34,158 nucleotides of DNA from Bacteroidales bacterium (lineage in GTDB: Bacteria; Bacteroidota; Bacteroidia; Bacteroidales; CAIWKO01), in assembly GCA_018004645.1 (NCBI GenBank), contig JAGNBV010000022.1, forward strand, positions 1-34,158, in the 5' to 3' direction. This document shows, piece by piece, positions 24,895 to 33,396 of this stretch. The notes under the pieces are model-generated. The model was not told the DNA's origin. It did no database searches and saw nothing but the letters and a program-made list of their open reading frames with translations. Position 1 is the first letter of the stretch, and every line of letters starts with the position of its first letter. The position numbers were made by a program, and so were the translations under genes.

Positions 24895-26997
24895 ATGAAA
24901 AACCGGATACTTTCAATTTTTTTTATACTGTTTGTTAACGTGGCTGTTTTTGCCCAATGGCAGCAGACTATGGGCCCATTTTCGGGGGCTGTCAGTTGTT
25001 TTGCCTTCAGCGGGACAAGTGTTCGTACAGGCACACCCGATGGTGTATATCAGTCTCTGAATGGTGGCACTACCTGGAGTGCACTTAATAATGGGATGCA
25101 AGGTGTTAAAGTCAGGGATATCGCCATTAACGGTTCAATCTTAATAGCATGTAGTGATAACGGTGCATACCGTTCAACCGACAATGGTCAGAACTGGGCG
25201 TTGTCAAACAATGGCTTCCCGTCCGGTGTAAGCGGGCAACAGGTTGTTTATAAATCTCCGGCATTTTATTTTGCTACCAACAGTCATGGCCTTTTTATGT
25301 CGTCCGACAACGGTGCGAACTGGTCAGCGGTAAGTGGCCTTGCCGAAACTGAAATCAGAGTTTTAATGGTGCAGGGTGACAGCTTATGGGCTGGTACGCC
25401 CAACGGAGCCTTTCTGTCGGTCAACAATGGCGCTGCCTGGTCTGCCATGAATACCGGGCTGACCTTGCCGGTTAATCCTCCGTTTAATGTGGTGGCAGGA
25501 GTTTTTTCTTTTTTTGCAGGGGGTGGTAAGATTTATGCGGGAACCTCTGCCGGAGTGTATCAGACGCCCAATGGCGGAGCAAGCTGGATCAGATGTTCTC
25601 AAGGGTTACCCGATTCGTACAGCGGCACATTTCCCGTGGTTATCAGCCTGACAAAAAACGGCTCACGGCTTTATGCAGGAGTATGGAATCAGGGACTGTT
25701 TACTTCTGATAATGACGGCGCCCTGTGGGATGATGGCAACCCCGCGATGATGCGGCGTTGCGACAAAAACCTGTTAACACTCAAAACCTATGGAGGAAAA
25801 GTGTACGCAGGAAGTGAACAAAATGGAGGTGTGCAGATTACCGACGATAATGGCAATACGTGGCGTTCCTCAAATACCGGGCTGCCCAATACCACGCCTG
25901 TAGCAATTTTCACAGACGGCACGAATGTATTTACCGGAACTTCCGCTGCCGGCCTGTTTTCTTCGCCCGATCAGGGGCTGACATGGCGCTGGGATACGGC
26001 GGGCATTTCAAATACGCAGGTAAAGGCTTTTGCCGTTGCCGGTTCTTTTCTTTTTGCTGGAACCTCGGGTGGCGGCGTGTTTAAATCTGCCGACAATAGC
26101 GATACCTGGACCAGTGCCAACAACGGTTTGAGCAACAGTTGGGTTTATGCCCTGTGCCACGCAGGATCCACAATTTATGCGGGTACGGCTAATGGGGGAG
26201 TTTTTGTTTCTTCGGATTTAGGCATCTCCTGGAACAACATCGGCATACCTATGACCAGCCAAAACGTGGAGGCCCTGGCAGTGAACGGAAGTACAATTTT
26301 TGCGGGCACACAGGGAGGTGTCTATGTGTCGGCGAATAATGGAATAACCTGGCAAATGCCCGGAACCGGAATCCAAGGTGTTGCCGTGGTTGCACTGGCG
26401 ATTTCGGGGAACAAGGTCTTCGCCGGTTCACCTGGAGGTGGCGTTTTTGTTTCATCCGATGCCGGAAACACATGGACTGCGGTGAATAATGGGTTAGTAC
26501 CCGTGGTATTTTCGTTGGCTGTAAGCGGATCCACTCTTTTTGCCGCTACTGCCGCCGGCGTATATCTGACCTCTGATAATGGCAACTTGTGGACAAATAT
26601 TTCTGCCAATATCCAGCCTTTTCAACCGGTTTCGCTGGCTGTTTCCGATACGAAACTTTATGCAGGTATCGATTCCAAAGGCATTTGGCAGCGTGATCTG
26701 GCCGGACTGGTTGGCGTAGCCGAATGCAATGCAGGGGAAGACCGGTTACGACCGCTTCTTTTTCCCAATCCTGTAAAAGATTTTTTAAACCTTGAATTTG
26801 ACCTGCCTGGCGACGATATGATTGTCGTTACGATGACAGATGTTTCGGGAAAACAATCCACAACGCTTATGGCCTCTGAAATGAAATCCGGAAAGCATAC
26901 GGTAGCCCTTGATCTGTCAGATTATGCGGCGGGTTCGTACCTGATGTGTTTTTCAGCTGGTAAGGAGGTAATCAGCAGGTTAATCGTGAAAGAATAA
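24895..26997 (+). CDS. T9SS-secreted BNR/sortilin-type beta-propeller protein
   Basis: A 700-residue secreted protein: signal peptide 1-20, about 590 residues of repeats, and a type A T9SS sorting domain at 622-700 (LFPNP start, RLIVKE end). I count thirteen Asp-box-like motifs of the form G-(V/L/A)-(F/Y)-x-S-x-(D/N)-x-G-x-x-W, followed each time by a xxNxGL turn, at intervals of about 40-50 residues. The strands between them read LAVxGxxLFAGT. Such repeats build seven- or ten-bladed sortilin/YCF48-like propellers. Thirteen could make one ten-bladed propeller plus remnants or two smaller ones. No sialidase catalytic residues were seen, so a binding or structural surface role is more likely than glycosidase activity. 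Confidence 0.85.
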   Translation: MKNRILSIFFILFVNVAVFAQWQQTMGPFSGAVSCFAFSGTSVRTGTPDGVYQSLNGGTTWSALNNGMQGVKVRDIAINGSILIACSDNGAYRSTDNGQNWALSNNGFPSGVSGQQVVYKSPAFYFATNSHGLFMSSDNGANWSAVSGLAETEIRVLMVQGDSLWAGTPNGAFLSVNNGAAWSAMNTGLTLPVNPPFNVVAGVFSFFAGGGKIYAGTSAGVYQTPNGGASWIRCSQGLPDSYSGTFPVVISLTKNGSRLYAGVWNQGLFTSDNDGALWDDGNPAMMRRCDKNLLTLKTYGGKVYAGSEQNGGVQITDDNGNTWRSSNTGLPNTTPVAIFTDGTNVFTGTSAAGLFSSPDQGLTWRWDTAGISNTQVKAFAVAGSFLFAGTSGGGVFKSADNSDTWTSANNGLSNSWVYALCHAGSTIYAGTANGGVFVSSDLGISWNNIGIPMTSQNVEALAVNGSTIFAGTQGGVYVSANNGITWQMPGTGIQGVAVVALAISGNKVFAGSPGGGVFVSSDAGNTWTAVNNGLVPVVFSLAVSGSTLFAATAAGVYLTSDNGNLWTNISANIQPFQPVSLAVSDTKLYAGIDSKGIWQRDLAGLVGVAECNAGEDRLRPLLFPNPVKDFLNLEFDLPGDDMIVVTMTDVSGKQSTTLMASEMKSGKHTVALDLSDYAAGSYLMCFSAGKEVISRLIVKE

Positions 26998-27113
26998 GCA
27001 GGATATCTGTTGCCTTTTTCTGTAAACTTTCTGAATATCAATTACCGGGAAGTCATTTTTTGAGTTTTTAAAATTTTTATGTTTCAGTTAGTATCGTTTA
27101 AATATCAAGGCTT

Positions 27114-27749
27114 ATGAAAGTAATAGCAGTAAACGGAAGCCCCCACAAAGAAGGTAATACTTTTCATGCATTAGCCATGGTGGGCAATGAGCTGCAGGCT
27201 CAGGGTATTGAATTTGAAGTGTTGCATATCGGGCATAAAATGATACATGGATGCAATGCCTGCGGCAACTGTGCCAGGAACAGGGATGAGAAGTGCGTGA
27301 TAAACACCGATGACCTGAACCAGTGGATACAGCAATTAAAAACTGCCGACGGCATCATCCTGGGCTCTCCGGTTTATTATTCCGGTGTGGCGGGCACGAT
27401 GAAGAGCTTTTTGGACAGGCTGTTCTTTGTTTCGGGAGTTAACGGTAATTTATTCCGGCATAAGGTGGCCGCAGCTTTAACTGCTGTGAGGAGAACGGGA
27501 GGTTCGGCTACTCTTGACTGCCTGTATCATTATCTTTCATATTCTGAGATGATACTGGCCACATCAAATTACTGGAATGTGATACATGGCTCGGCTCCCG
27601 GAGAGGTGCAGCAGGATGTTGAAGGCAAACAGATCATGCGTGTATTGGGAAAAAATATGGCATGGCTGTTAAAGATGAAGGAATCTACAACCGAAACGGT
27701 TGAATCTCCTAAAAAAGAGAAGAAAGAGTATTTTAATTTTATCAGGTAG
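27114..27749 (+). CDS. Flavodoxin-fold NAD(P)H-dependent reductase, iron-sulfur flavoprotein type
   Basis: A 211-residue cytoplasmic flavoprotein. The FMN phosphate loop is NGSPHKEGNT (7-16), and the second FMN contact is GSPVYYSGVAGTMKSFLDR. The compact motif CNACGNC plus a fourth cysteine seven residues on (C47, C50, C53, C61) matches the [4Fe-4S] site of archaeal and clostridial Isf proteins. These pass electrons between ferredoxin and acceptors such as oxygen species. The C-terminal 25 residues are lysine- and glutamate-rich and probably disordered. It converges on the molybdenum hydroxylase gene with 75 bases between. It could serve as an electron partner for that enzyme, but this is only inference from proximity. 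Confidence 0.83.
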   Translation: MKVIAVNGSPHKEGNTFHALAMVGNELQAQGIEFEVLHIGHKMIHGCNACGNCARNRDEKCVINTDDLNQWIQQLKTADGIILGSPVYYSGVAGTMKSFLDRLFFVSGVNGNLFRHKVAAALTAVRRTGGSATLDCLYHYLSYSEMILATSNYWNVIHGSAPGEVQQDVEGKQIMRVLGKNMAWLLKMKESTTETVESPKKEKKEYFNFIR

Positions 27750-27824
27750 AACAGTTACCTCTTGTTTTAATGAGGACACTCCGAACTTCCAATAAATATC
27801 AGTTTTTTGCAATCCTATTATCTG

Positions 27825-30383
27825 TCATTTCCTTTTCATCGGCAAATGATACCTTCTCACTTTGTCATACTGGTAAAGAGCATTAGCCACTGCTGCAGCG
27901 GTAGGCACCAGTCCTATTTCTCCCAATCCTTTGGCTCCATATGGCCCGAAATTGTCCTCCACCTCCACGGGGATAACTTCTATTTCGGGGACATCTTTAG
28001 CTTTGAATAGCTGACAATCTTTAAGCTTAACGCTTTTCAGGCGGCCATTTTCCATCGGCAGGTCCTCGGTCAGTGCATAGCCAAGGCCCATCACCACAGC
28101 GCCTTCCACCTGGCCCTCAAACATGGACCGGTTCATAATTTTTCCTGCGTCATGCGCCGCAACCACTTTTTTGATATTGCCCTGCTCATCAAGAGTTACC
28201 AATTGTGCGGCATAGCCATACGAAAAATGAGTAACAATTTTTTCAACATCGGCGCCGGGTTTGGTGGTCCAGTTACATTCCGAATATCCCGAATACTGTT
28301 TGCCAACAAGGTCTGCAAGAACATGTTGTTCCATGTCGTTTTTCATTTTGCGGGAGGCATCGATGACAGCGTTGCCCAGCAATACCGTGGCGCGCGAGGA
28401 TGTTGTCATTCCTGTTTCAAGCCCTGCTTCAGTATCCATTTCAACCTGGATTATCTCAGGGTTAATGCCCGTTTCAGAACATACTATCTGTATCACCACA
28501 TTGCAGATACCCTGTCCCATATCGGTCCACCCGTGTTTGACCACTACCTCATTTTCGGATTTAATTTCGATGCGGGCATGGCTGAAATCTATCATCCCGT
28601 TACCGACACCACAATTCTTTATACCGCATGCCAAACCGGCATTTTTGGATTCATAGAATGCTTTTTTTACTGCCTCCAGTGTCGCTTTCACGCCAACCCC
28701 TTGTTCGAGAATTTGCCCGGTGGCCGTCATTTTGCCTTCTTCCAGGGCATTGTCGTAACGAAACTGCCACCTGTCGAAGTGCCCTTGTTCACAAAGGTCG
28801 TCAACACAACTTTCGAGGGCAAAAGCTGCCTGATTAGCCCCAAAACCGCGCATTGCGCCACAAGGAATGTTATTAGTATAAATGGTTTTGGCTTCAATAT
28901 CCACTACCGGTATATGATAGGCTCCGCTGGCATGTCCGGCTACCCGTTCCAAAACCTTGGTTCCCACGGAGGCATACGCTCCTGTATCGCCCACTGCACG
29001 CAGTTTGAGGGCGGTGAGCATGCCTTTTTCATCGCAGGCCAGGGTGAAATCCATGAATACCGGATGACGCTTTGGGTGCATACGTATGGACTCTTCACGT
29101 GAAAGGGTTACTTTCACGGGCTGGCCGGTCAGCGAGGCAAACAAGGCGGCATGTCCCTGAACTGTAAGATCCTCTTTGCCACCAAAACCACCACCGCAAG
29201 GAACCATAGTTACTCGCAATTTTTCAGCAGGGATATTGAGTAGCTTAATTATCTGTTTGTGGTCCACATAAATTCCCTGGCCTTGGCTGTAAAGGTGTAT
29301 CGTGTCATCTTCAGGAACTGCCAGGGCCGATTCCGGTTCAAGAAATGCATGTTCGATACGTTGTGTTGTATAATATCCTGTAGAAACGAAGGCGGAATTT
29401 TTTATGGCCTGGTCAATATCCCCGCCTCTCCGTACAATACAATTTTCAAGCAGGTTGCTACGGTCGGGATGAACAGACAACGCTCCTTCTTTGATGGCTT
29501 CGTAAGGGTCGGTAACAGGAGAAAGTATCTCGTAATCGACATGTACCAAATCCACCGCCCTGCGCGCTGTGTCTTCGTCCACAGCCACGATCCCGCACAA
29601 CACATCGCCGATAAACCGGGTGGTTTCTCCTTCGGCCAGCATGGCGGGCCAGTCGGCAATGATAGAACCGGTAAAACGGTCGCCGGGGATGTCTTTGATG
29701 GTAACCACCCTGATGACTCCCGGCAACTTTTCAGCTTCGGAGAAGTCGATGCGGAGGATTTTTGCTTTCGGGTGGTCGCTGAATTTCAAGGCGCCGAACA
29801 GCATCCCGTCAAGGTACATATCGTTGACAAACTTTCGGGTAGCGATGGCTGTTTCATAGGCCTGATACTTTGGGAAAGAAGCCCCGATTGCAGCTTCTTT
29901 GGCAGAATATTCCACGGGTTTTCTTTCTGCCAGCATCCTGACGGCAAGGGCGATGGCATCAATGATTTTTACATAGCCCGTGCAACGGCACAGGTTCACA
30001 TTCAGTGCTTTTACGATTTCTTCCCTGCCGGGATTGGGGTTTTTCTGAAAGAGCACTTTGGTGCGCATGAGAAAACCGGGTGTGCAAAATCCGCATTGAA
30101 CGGCTCCTTTTTCGACATAGGCCCTGGCAATAATGTCTCTGATATCATCAGGAATACCTTCGAGTGTGATAATTTCTGCTCCATGGAGTTTTTCCATCAG
30201 CGTAACGCACGACAATTTTGCTTCCCCGTTAATCTCTACCATACAGGCCCCACAGTATGCCTGTCCTGAGCAGCCATCTTTGCAGGAAGTGATGTGTTTA
30301 TCGTTCCGAAGGTATTTCAGCAGAGGTTTTTTGGGATCGCCGTCATAATTGATATTTTCCCCGTTGAGTTTGAATACAATCAT
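27825..30383 (-). CDS. Fused 2Fe-2S/molybdopterin hydroxylase (xanthine dehydrogenase-like, selenium-dependent type)
   Basis: An 852-residue protein of the xanthine oxidase family. Residues 1-150 hold the two [2Fe-2S] domains: C38, C44, C47, C59, then C97, C100, C132, C134. The substrate/hammerhead domain follows at about 175-290 and the molybdopterin domain to the end, with GGGFGGKED (397-405), AMRGFG (510-515) and the catalytic glutamate E822 in GAKGLGEIGL. Fusion without an FAD domain, the length, and the C-x5-C spacing in the first cluster suggest the family annotated as selenium-dependent xanthine dehydrogenase. In that family selenium is a labile ligand, not selenocysteine, and no in-frame TGA is present. 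An FAD subunit is missing from the window. It is the third gene of an operon with ygeX and another PLP enzyme, pointing to anaerobic purine catabolism. Confidence 0.88.
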   Translation of the reverse strand: MIVFKLNGENINYDGDPKKPLLKYLRNDKHITSCKDGCSGQAYCGACMVEINGEAKLSCVTLMEKLHGAEIITLEGIPDDIRDIIARAYVEKGAVQCGFCTPGFLMRTKVLFQKNPNPGREEIVKALNVNLCRCTGYVKIIDAIALAVRMLAERKPVEYSAKEAAIGASFPKYQAYETAIATRKFVNDMYLDGMLFGALKFSDHPKAKILRIDFSEAEKLPGVIRVVTIKDIPGDRFTGSIIADWPAMLAEGETTRFIGDVLCGIVAVDEDTARRAVDLVHVDYEILSPVTDPYEAIKEGALSVHPDRSNLLENCIVRRGGDIDQAIKNSAFVSTGYYTTQRIEHAFLEPESALAVPEDDTIHLYSQGQGIYVDHKQIIKLLNIPAEKLRVTMVPCGGGFGGKEDLTVQGHAALFASLTGQPVKVTLSREESIRMHPKRHPVFMDFTLACDEKGMLTALKLRAVGDTGAYASVGTKVLERVAGHASGAYHIPVVDIEAKTIYTNNIPCGAMRGFGANQAAFALESCVDDLCEQGHFDRWQFRYDNALEEGKMTATGQILEQGVGVKATLEAVKKAFYESKNAGLACGIKNCGVGNGMIDFSHARIEIKSENEVVVKHGWTDMGQGICNVVIQIVCSETGINPEIIQVEMDTEAGLETGMTTSSRATVLLGNAVIDASRKMKNDMEQHVLADLVGKQYSGYSECNWTTKPGADVEKIVTHFSYGYAAQLVTLDEQGNIKKVVAAHDAGKIMNRSMFEGQVEGAVVMGLGYALTEDLPMENGRLKSVKLKDCQLFKAKDVPEIEVIPVEVEDNFGPYGAKGLGEIGLVPTAAAVANALYQYDKVRRYHLPMKRK

Positions 30384-30417
30384 AAAAATACTTTTTTATA
30401 TTCCAGGTTGAGGTTTT

Positions 30418-31593
30418 CTATGATATTACTTTTTTGAAATTTACCGGATCGGTATCTCCTTCTGAATTGATGAGCAATACAGAGGTTTTGGAGTTCATGC
30501 CCAGTTCGTTTCGGAGTGTTGAAAACTTTTCTTCTTCACAAAGCGCCAGCAGCCCTGCCATACCTGAGGCGCCTGATTCACCCGAAATAATCTGCGGGTC
30601 GTTGCCTTCGGGGTAATAATATTGCCGCATAGCTTTTTCGGCATAGGTGTCGCTGACGGTAAGCATATAATTTGCACCCTGGCTGATATAATCCCATGCC
30701 AGTAATGAAACCCCGCAGTTGAGGCCGGCCATGATAGAATTATAATCCTGCTTTGAATGAGTTGGTTTACCGTTTTTAACGGATTCCATAAATGCATCGG
30801 CACGGGTAGGTTCCAGGCAAATTATCCGTGGCCGGTTTTTGCCATACTTGTGTGTCATATACCAGGTGCCAGCAGCGGCCAGTCCGCCAACACCGGCCTG
30901 CAGTATGACGATGTCTGCTTTGCAGGACGACGGCATGGTAACGATACCATCCATTTCGCGGAAGATAGTGGAATATCCGGCCATGATAAATTGGGGATAA
31001 AACATATATCCGGGATAGGCTGTATCGGAAATGATGATCCACCCGTTGGCTTTGGCATCGGCATCTGCGCGGCTTACACATTCATCAAAGGTGCCGTCGA
31101 TAAGTACTACACGGGCACCCTCGCTTTCAATGTTTTTTATCCGGGAAGCGACCGTGTTTGCGGGCATATAAATCACGGCGTTCTGTTTCAGGATGCGGGC
31201 GGTCCATGCCACGGCGCGCCCATGGTTGCCGTCGGTGGCGGCACAAAAAGTAAAGGCTCCTAAGGCGGCCATCTTTTCATGATTCTTAAAGTCCGACACC
31301 GTGAACTCCGACGCATAGCTATCTTCCCATTTTGATTTCAGAAAACGGAAAATGGTATAAGAAGCTCCCAGCGGTTTGAATGCCTTGACACCAAAGCGAA
31401 ACGATTCATCTTTCACATACACTGAACCTATCCCCAATTTTTTAGCCAGGCCGTTCAGGGAGTGCACCGGCGTGGGCTCATAACCTTCCAGCAAACGGTG
31501 AAAATTCAGGATGTCCTCATTTATGAAAGCATTTTCCTGATTTGTCCATTGGGGGACTTCCCTATAAAACGGATTTTTGAGAAACTCGCACAT
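30418..31593 (-). CDS. ygeX: Diaminopropionate ammonia-lyase (PLP fold type II)
   Basis: A 391-residue enzyme (about 398 in E. coli) that converts 2,3-diaminopropionate to pyruvate and two ammonia. The PLP lysine is K73 in RFGVKAFKPLGASY, corresponding to E. coli K77. The second catalytic residue is D121 in ATDGNHG, corresponding to D120. The phosphate-binding glycine loop is the QAGVGGLAAAG stretch. It starts two bases after the stop of the upstream PLP enzyme, with the hydroxylase 34 bases downstream. In E. coli ygeX sits in the purine-associated yge-ygf region, and in gut bacteria it belongs to a uric-acid-induced cluster, which fits these neighbours. Its partners ygeY, ygeW, ssnA and hyuA are not in the window. 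Confidence 0.9.
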   Translation of the reverse strand: MCEFLKNPFYREVPQWTNQENAFINEDILNFHRLLEGYEPTPVHSLNGLAKKLGIGSVYVKDESFRFGVKAFKPLGASYTIFRFLKSKWEDSYASEFTVSDFKNHEKMAALGAFTFCAATDGNHGRAVAWTARILKQNAVIYMPANTVASRIKNIESEGARVVLIDGTFDECVSRADADAKANGWIIISDTAYPGYMFYPQFIMAGYSTIFREMDGIVTMPSSCKADIVILQAGVGGLAAAGTWYMTHKYGKNRPRIICLEPTRADAFMESVKNGKPTHSKQDYNSIMAGLNCGVSLLAWDYISQGANYMLTVSDTYAEKAMRQYYYPEGNDPQIISGESGASGMAGLLALCEEEKFSTLRNELGMNSKTSVLLINSEGDTDPVNFKKVIS

Positions 31594-31595
31594 GG

Positions 31596-33056
31596 TTATA
31601 AGTTTTTCAATACGCCGCTGCGTTCGTTGAATTCATCGATTTTTTCATCCCAATAGGTCACCTGATTAAAGGTGTCGGGCCAGAAATTACGGTCATACCA
31701 CAATTGATTTATTTCTTCATAGGTTTTTCCTTGTTGTTCCACCCATGTGTAATACTTCAGGTTGTGGATGGCTTTTCTGTCGGTATATGTCAGTTCCTTT
31801 ATGTTGTCGGTACCTGTTCCGAACAGGCATTTTTCAAAGTCTTTGGCAGCCTGCAGGCTGTTATAGGCGCCCTTTTGTTCAGCAAGTTCTGTAACACGAG
31901 ACTGGTACATTTCAGCAGAATCCGTGGCCAGTGTTACGATGATATCTTCGGAGGTCATTTCATAGTGCTTTGCAGCTTTTATGGCCGATAACAGATTGCC
32001 AATTCCTGAAATACCAATCAGCGATAACTGGCTGATAATTTCTGAAGATAAGCCGGCGTCTGCAAGGTGTTTTTTCCCTTCGGGTTCATTAAACAGGCGC
32101 AACAGCCTCATGCAGTCTTCATCATCAATGGCTGTAACCATGTCGGTGTTTTTGACGTTGTGCACCCAGGGAACATGTTTGTCGCCAATGCCTTCGATGC
32201 GGTGTCCGCCAAAGCCGTTCATGAGCAGGGTGGGACACTGCAATGCTTCGGAAGCTACTACTTTGATATGAGGATAAACAGTTCGCAGGTAGTCTCCGGC
32301 GCCAATGGTTCCTGCTGAACCCGTAGCGCTGACATAAGCGGAGAGATTCCCTCCGAGGGATTTCACTACTTCTTCAACGGCTTTACCCGTAACATGGTAG
32401 TGCCAGCAGGGATTTCCAAACTCTTCGAATTGGTTGAAAATAACGCAATCTTTGCGGTTTTTGCGTATATCCCAACAGGCATCGTAAATTTCTTTTACGT
32501 TTGATTCGCAACCCGGTGTAGCTATCACTTCGGCACCGATTTCTTTCAGCCAGTTGAAACGTTCTTTACTCATTTCTTCGGGCAGGATGGCCACTGCGGT
32601 AACGCCTAACAAGTATGAGTCAAAGGCGCCGCCGCGGCAATAATTACCGGTGGAAGGCCATACGGCTTTATGAAACGCGGGATCAAACTGACCGGTAACG
32701 ATACGGGGGACAAGACAGCCGTATGCTGCGCCAACTTTATGGGCGCCGGTAGGGAACCATTTTCCGACCAGAAAAACTATGCGGGCATCCACCCCGGTTA
32801 TTTCTTTGGGAAGTTCCAAATAGTTTACACCATCATATAATCCCCCCGTCTTCTTTGGCTCGTTTTTCCATGTGATGCGGAAAAGGTTCAGGGGGTGGAG
32901 GTCCCATAGGCCTATATCCTTTAATTTGTTTTTTATCTTTTCCGGTATCAGTTCAGGGTTTTCCATCTGCCGGAAAGTGGGCAGGATAACGCCTTTTTCT
33001 TTTGCCCTGTTTATGGCACTTGCAAGGTATTTCTCGTTAATAATTTTTTCAGTCAT
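31596..33056 (-). CDS. PLP-dependent fold type II enzyme of unassigned specificity
   Basis: A 486-residue enzyme of the tryptophan synthase beta/cysteine synthase superfamily. The PLP lysine is in FPTGAHKVGAAYG (K107 from this start). WPSTGNYCRGGAFDSY provides the substrate loop, with asparagine as in the family pattern, and SATGSAGTIGAGDY is the glycine-rich phosphate cup. It is longer than cysteine synthases (about 310) and has an extended C-terminus rich in W, Y and N. The frame is open to 33110, but the -7 box at 33108-33115 overlaps that start, so I choose ATG 33056. It leads the operon and lies two bases before ygeX. The natural substrate is unknown to me. Position suggests an amino acid formed in the same pathway as 2,3-diaminopropionate. 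Confidence 0.82.
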   Translation of the reverse strand: MTEKIINEKYLASAINRAKEKGVILPTFRQMENPELIPEKIKNKLKDIGLWDLHPLNLFRITWKNEPKKTGGLYDGVNYLELPKEITGVDARIVFLVGKWFPTGAHKVGAAYGCLVPRIVTGQFDPAFHKAVWPSTGNYCRGGAFDSYLLGVTAVAILPEEMSKERFNWLKEIGAEVIATPGCESNVKEIYDACWDIRKNRKDCVIFNQFEEFGNPCWHYHVTGKAVEEVVKSLGGNLSAYVSATGSAGTIGAGDYLRTVYPHIKVVASEALQCPTLLMNGFGGHRIEGIGDKHVPWVHNVKNTDMVTAIDDEDCMRLLRLFNEPEGKKHLADAGLSSEIISQLSLIGISGIGNLLSAIKAAKHYEMTSEDIIVTLATDSAEMYQSRVTELAEQKGAYNSLQAAKDFEKCLFGTGTDNIKELTYTDRKAIHNLKYYTWVEQQGKTYEEINQLWYDRNFWPDTFNQVTYWDEKIDEFNERSGVLKNL

Positions 33057-33107
33057 GGATAATTTATTTTTTAGTATGGTTTTTGTAGTATGAAAAATTT
33101 GCGGGTT

Positions 33108-33115
33108 CAAAAGTA
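33108..33115 (-). promoter_or_regulatory. -7 box of the PLP enzyme-ygeX-hydroxylase operon
   Basis: On the minus strand TACTTTTG fits TAnnTTTG. The transcript would start near 33101, leaving a leader of about 45 bases before ATG 33056. No clear -33 element was seen. It faces away from the plus-strand promoter at 33143-33176. Confidence 0.55.
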
Positions 33116-33142
33116 AAAAAATTAGTCATTGGAGGAGTAAAA

Positions 33143-33176
33143 TTTGCACATATTTAAAAATACCTATGTATCTTTG
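33143..33176 (+). promoter_or_regulatory. Promoter of the small lipoprotein gene
   Basis: The -33 TTTG (33143-33146) and -7 TATCTTTG (33169-33176) are 22 bases apart. Transcription from about 33183 fits the ATG at 33190 and excludes the earlier in-frame ATG at 33166. Confidence 0.65.
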
Positions 33177-33189
33177 CGAAAAAAAAACG

Positions 33190-33384
33190 ATGAAAAAATT
33201 ATTTATTCTTTTAGTATGCGGCCTCATGTTCAGCGCTTGTGGCGGCAGTGGCGACAAAAATGAAGCCACCAATGATACAGTAGTATCACAGGAATTACAA
33301 GAAATTCAAAATTCGGCCTCTGATGTAAATGCGGAAGCTGAACAACTGAATGAGAAAGCTGATAGTTTATTAAAAAACATTTAA
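33190..33384 (+). CDS. Small predicted lipoprotein
   Basis: A 64-residue protein. The first 17 residues are a lipoprotein signal ending FSAC, with acylation at that cysteine and GGSGDKNEA as the tether. The mature part is acidic, about 47 residues. From about residue 30 it shows a heptad-like pattern (LQEIQNSASDVNAEAEQLNEKADSLL) that could form a single helix or coiled coil. The size and helix suggest an Lpp-like or adaptor lipoprotein, but no family is recognised. The next gene starts 12 bases after its stop, so the two are co-transcribed. Confidence 0.75.
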   Translation: MKKLFILLVCGLMFSACGGSGDKNEATNDTVVSQELQEIQNSASDVNAEAEQLNEKADSLLKNI

Positions 33385-33396
33385 AACATTACCATT

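Noticed and set aside
28152..30269. Long antisense open frames (316 and 336 codons) inside the molybdenum hydroxylase gene
   Set aside because: The hydroxylase has all family motifs in its own frame. The antisense frames show no recognisable domain and follow from codon bias.
27825..30383. Selenocysteine in the hydroxylase
   Set aside because: No in-frame TGA is present, and selenium in this enzyme type is a labile ligand rather than an encoded residue.
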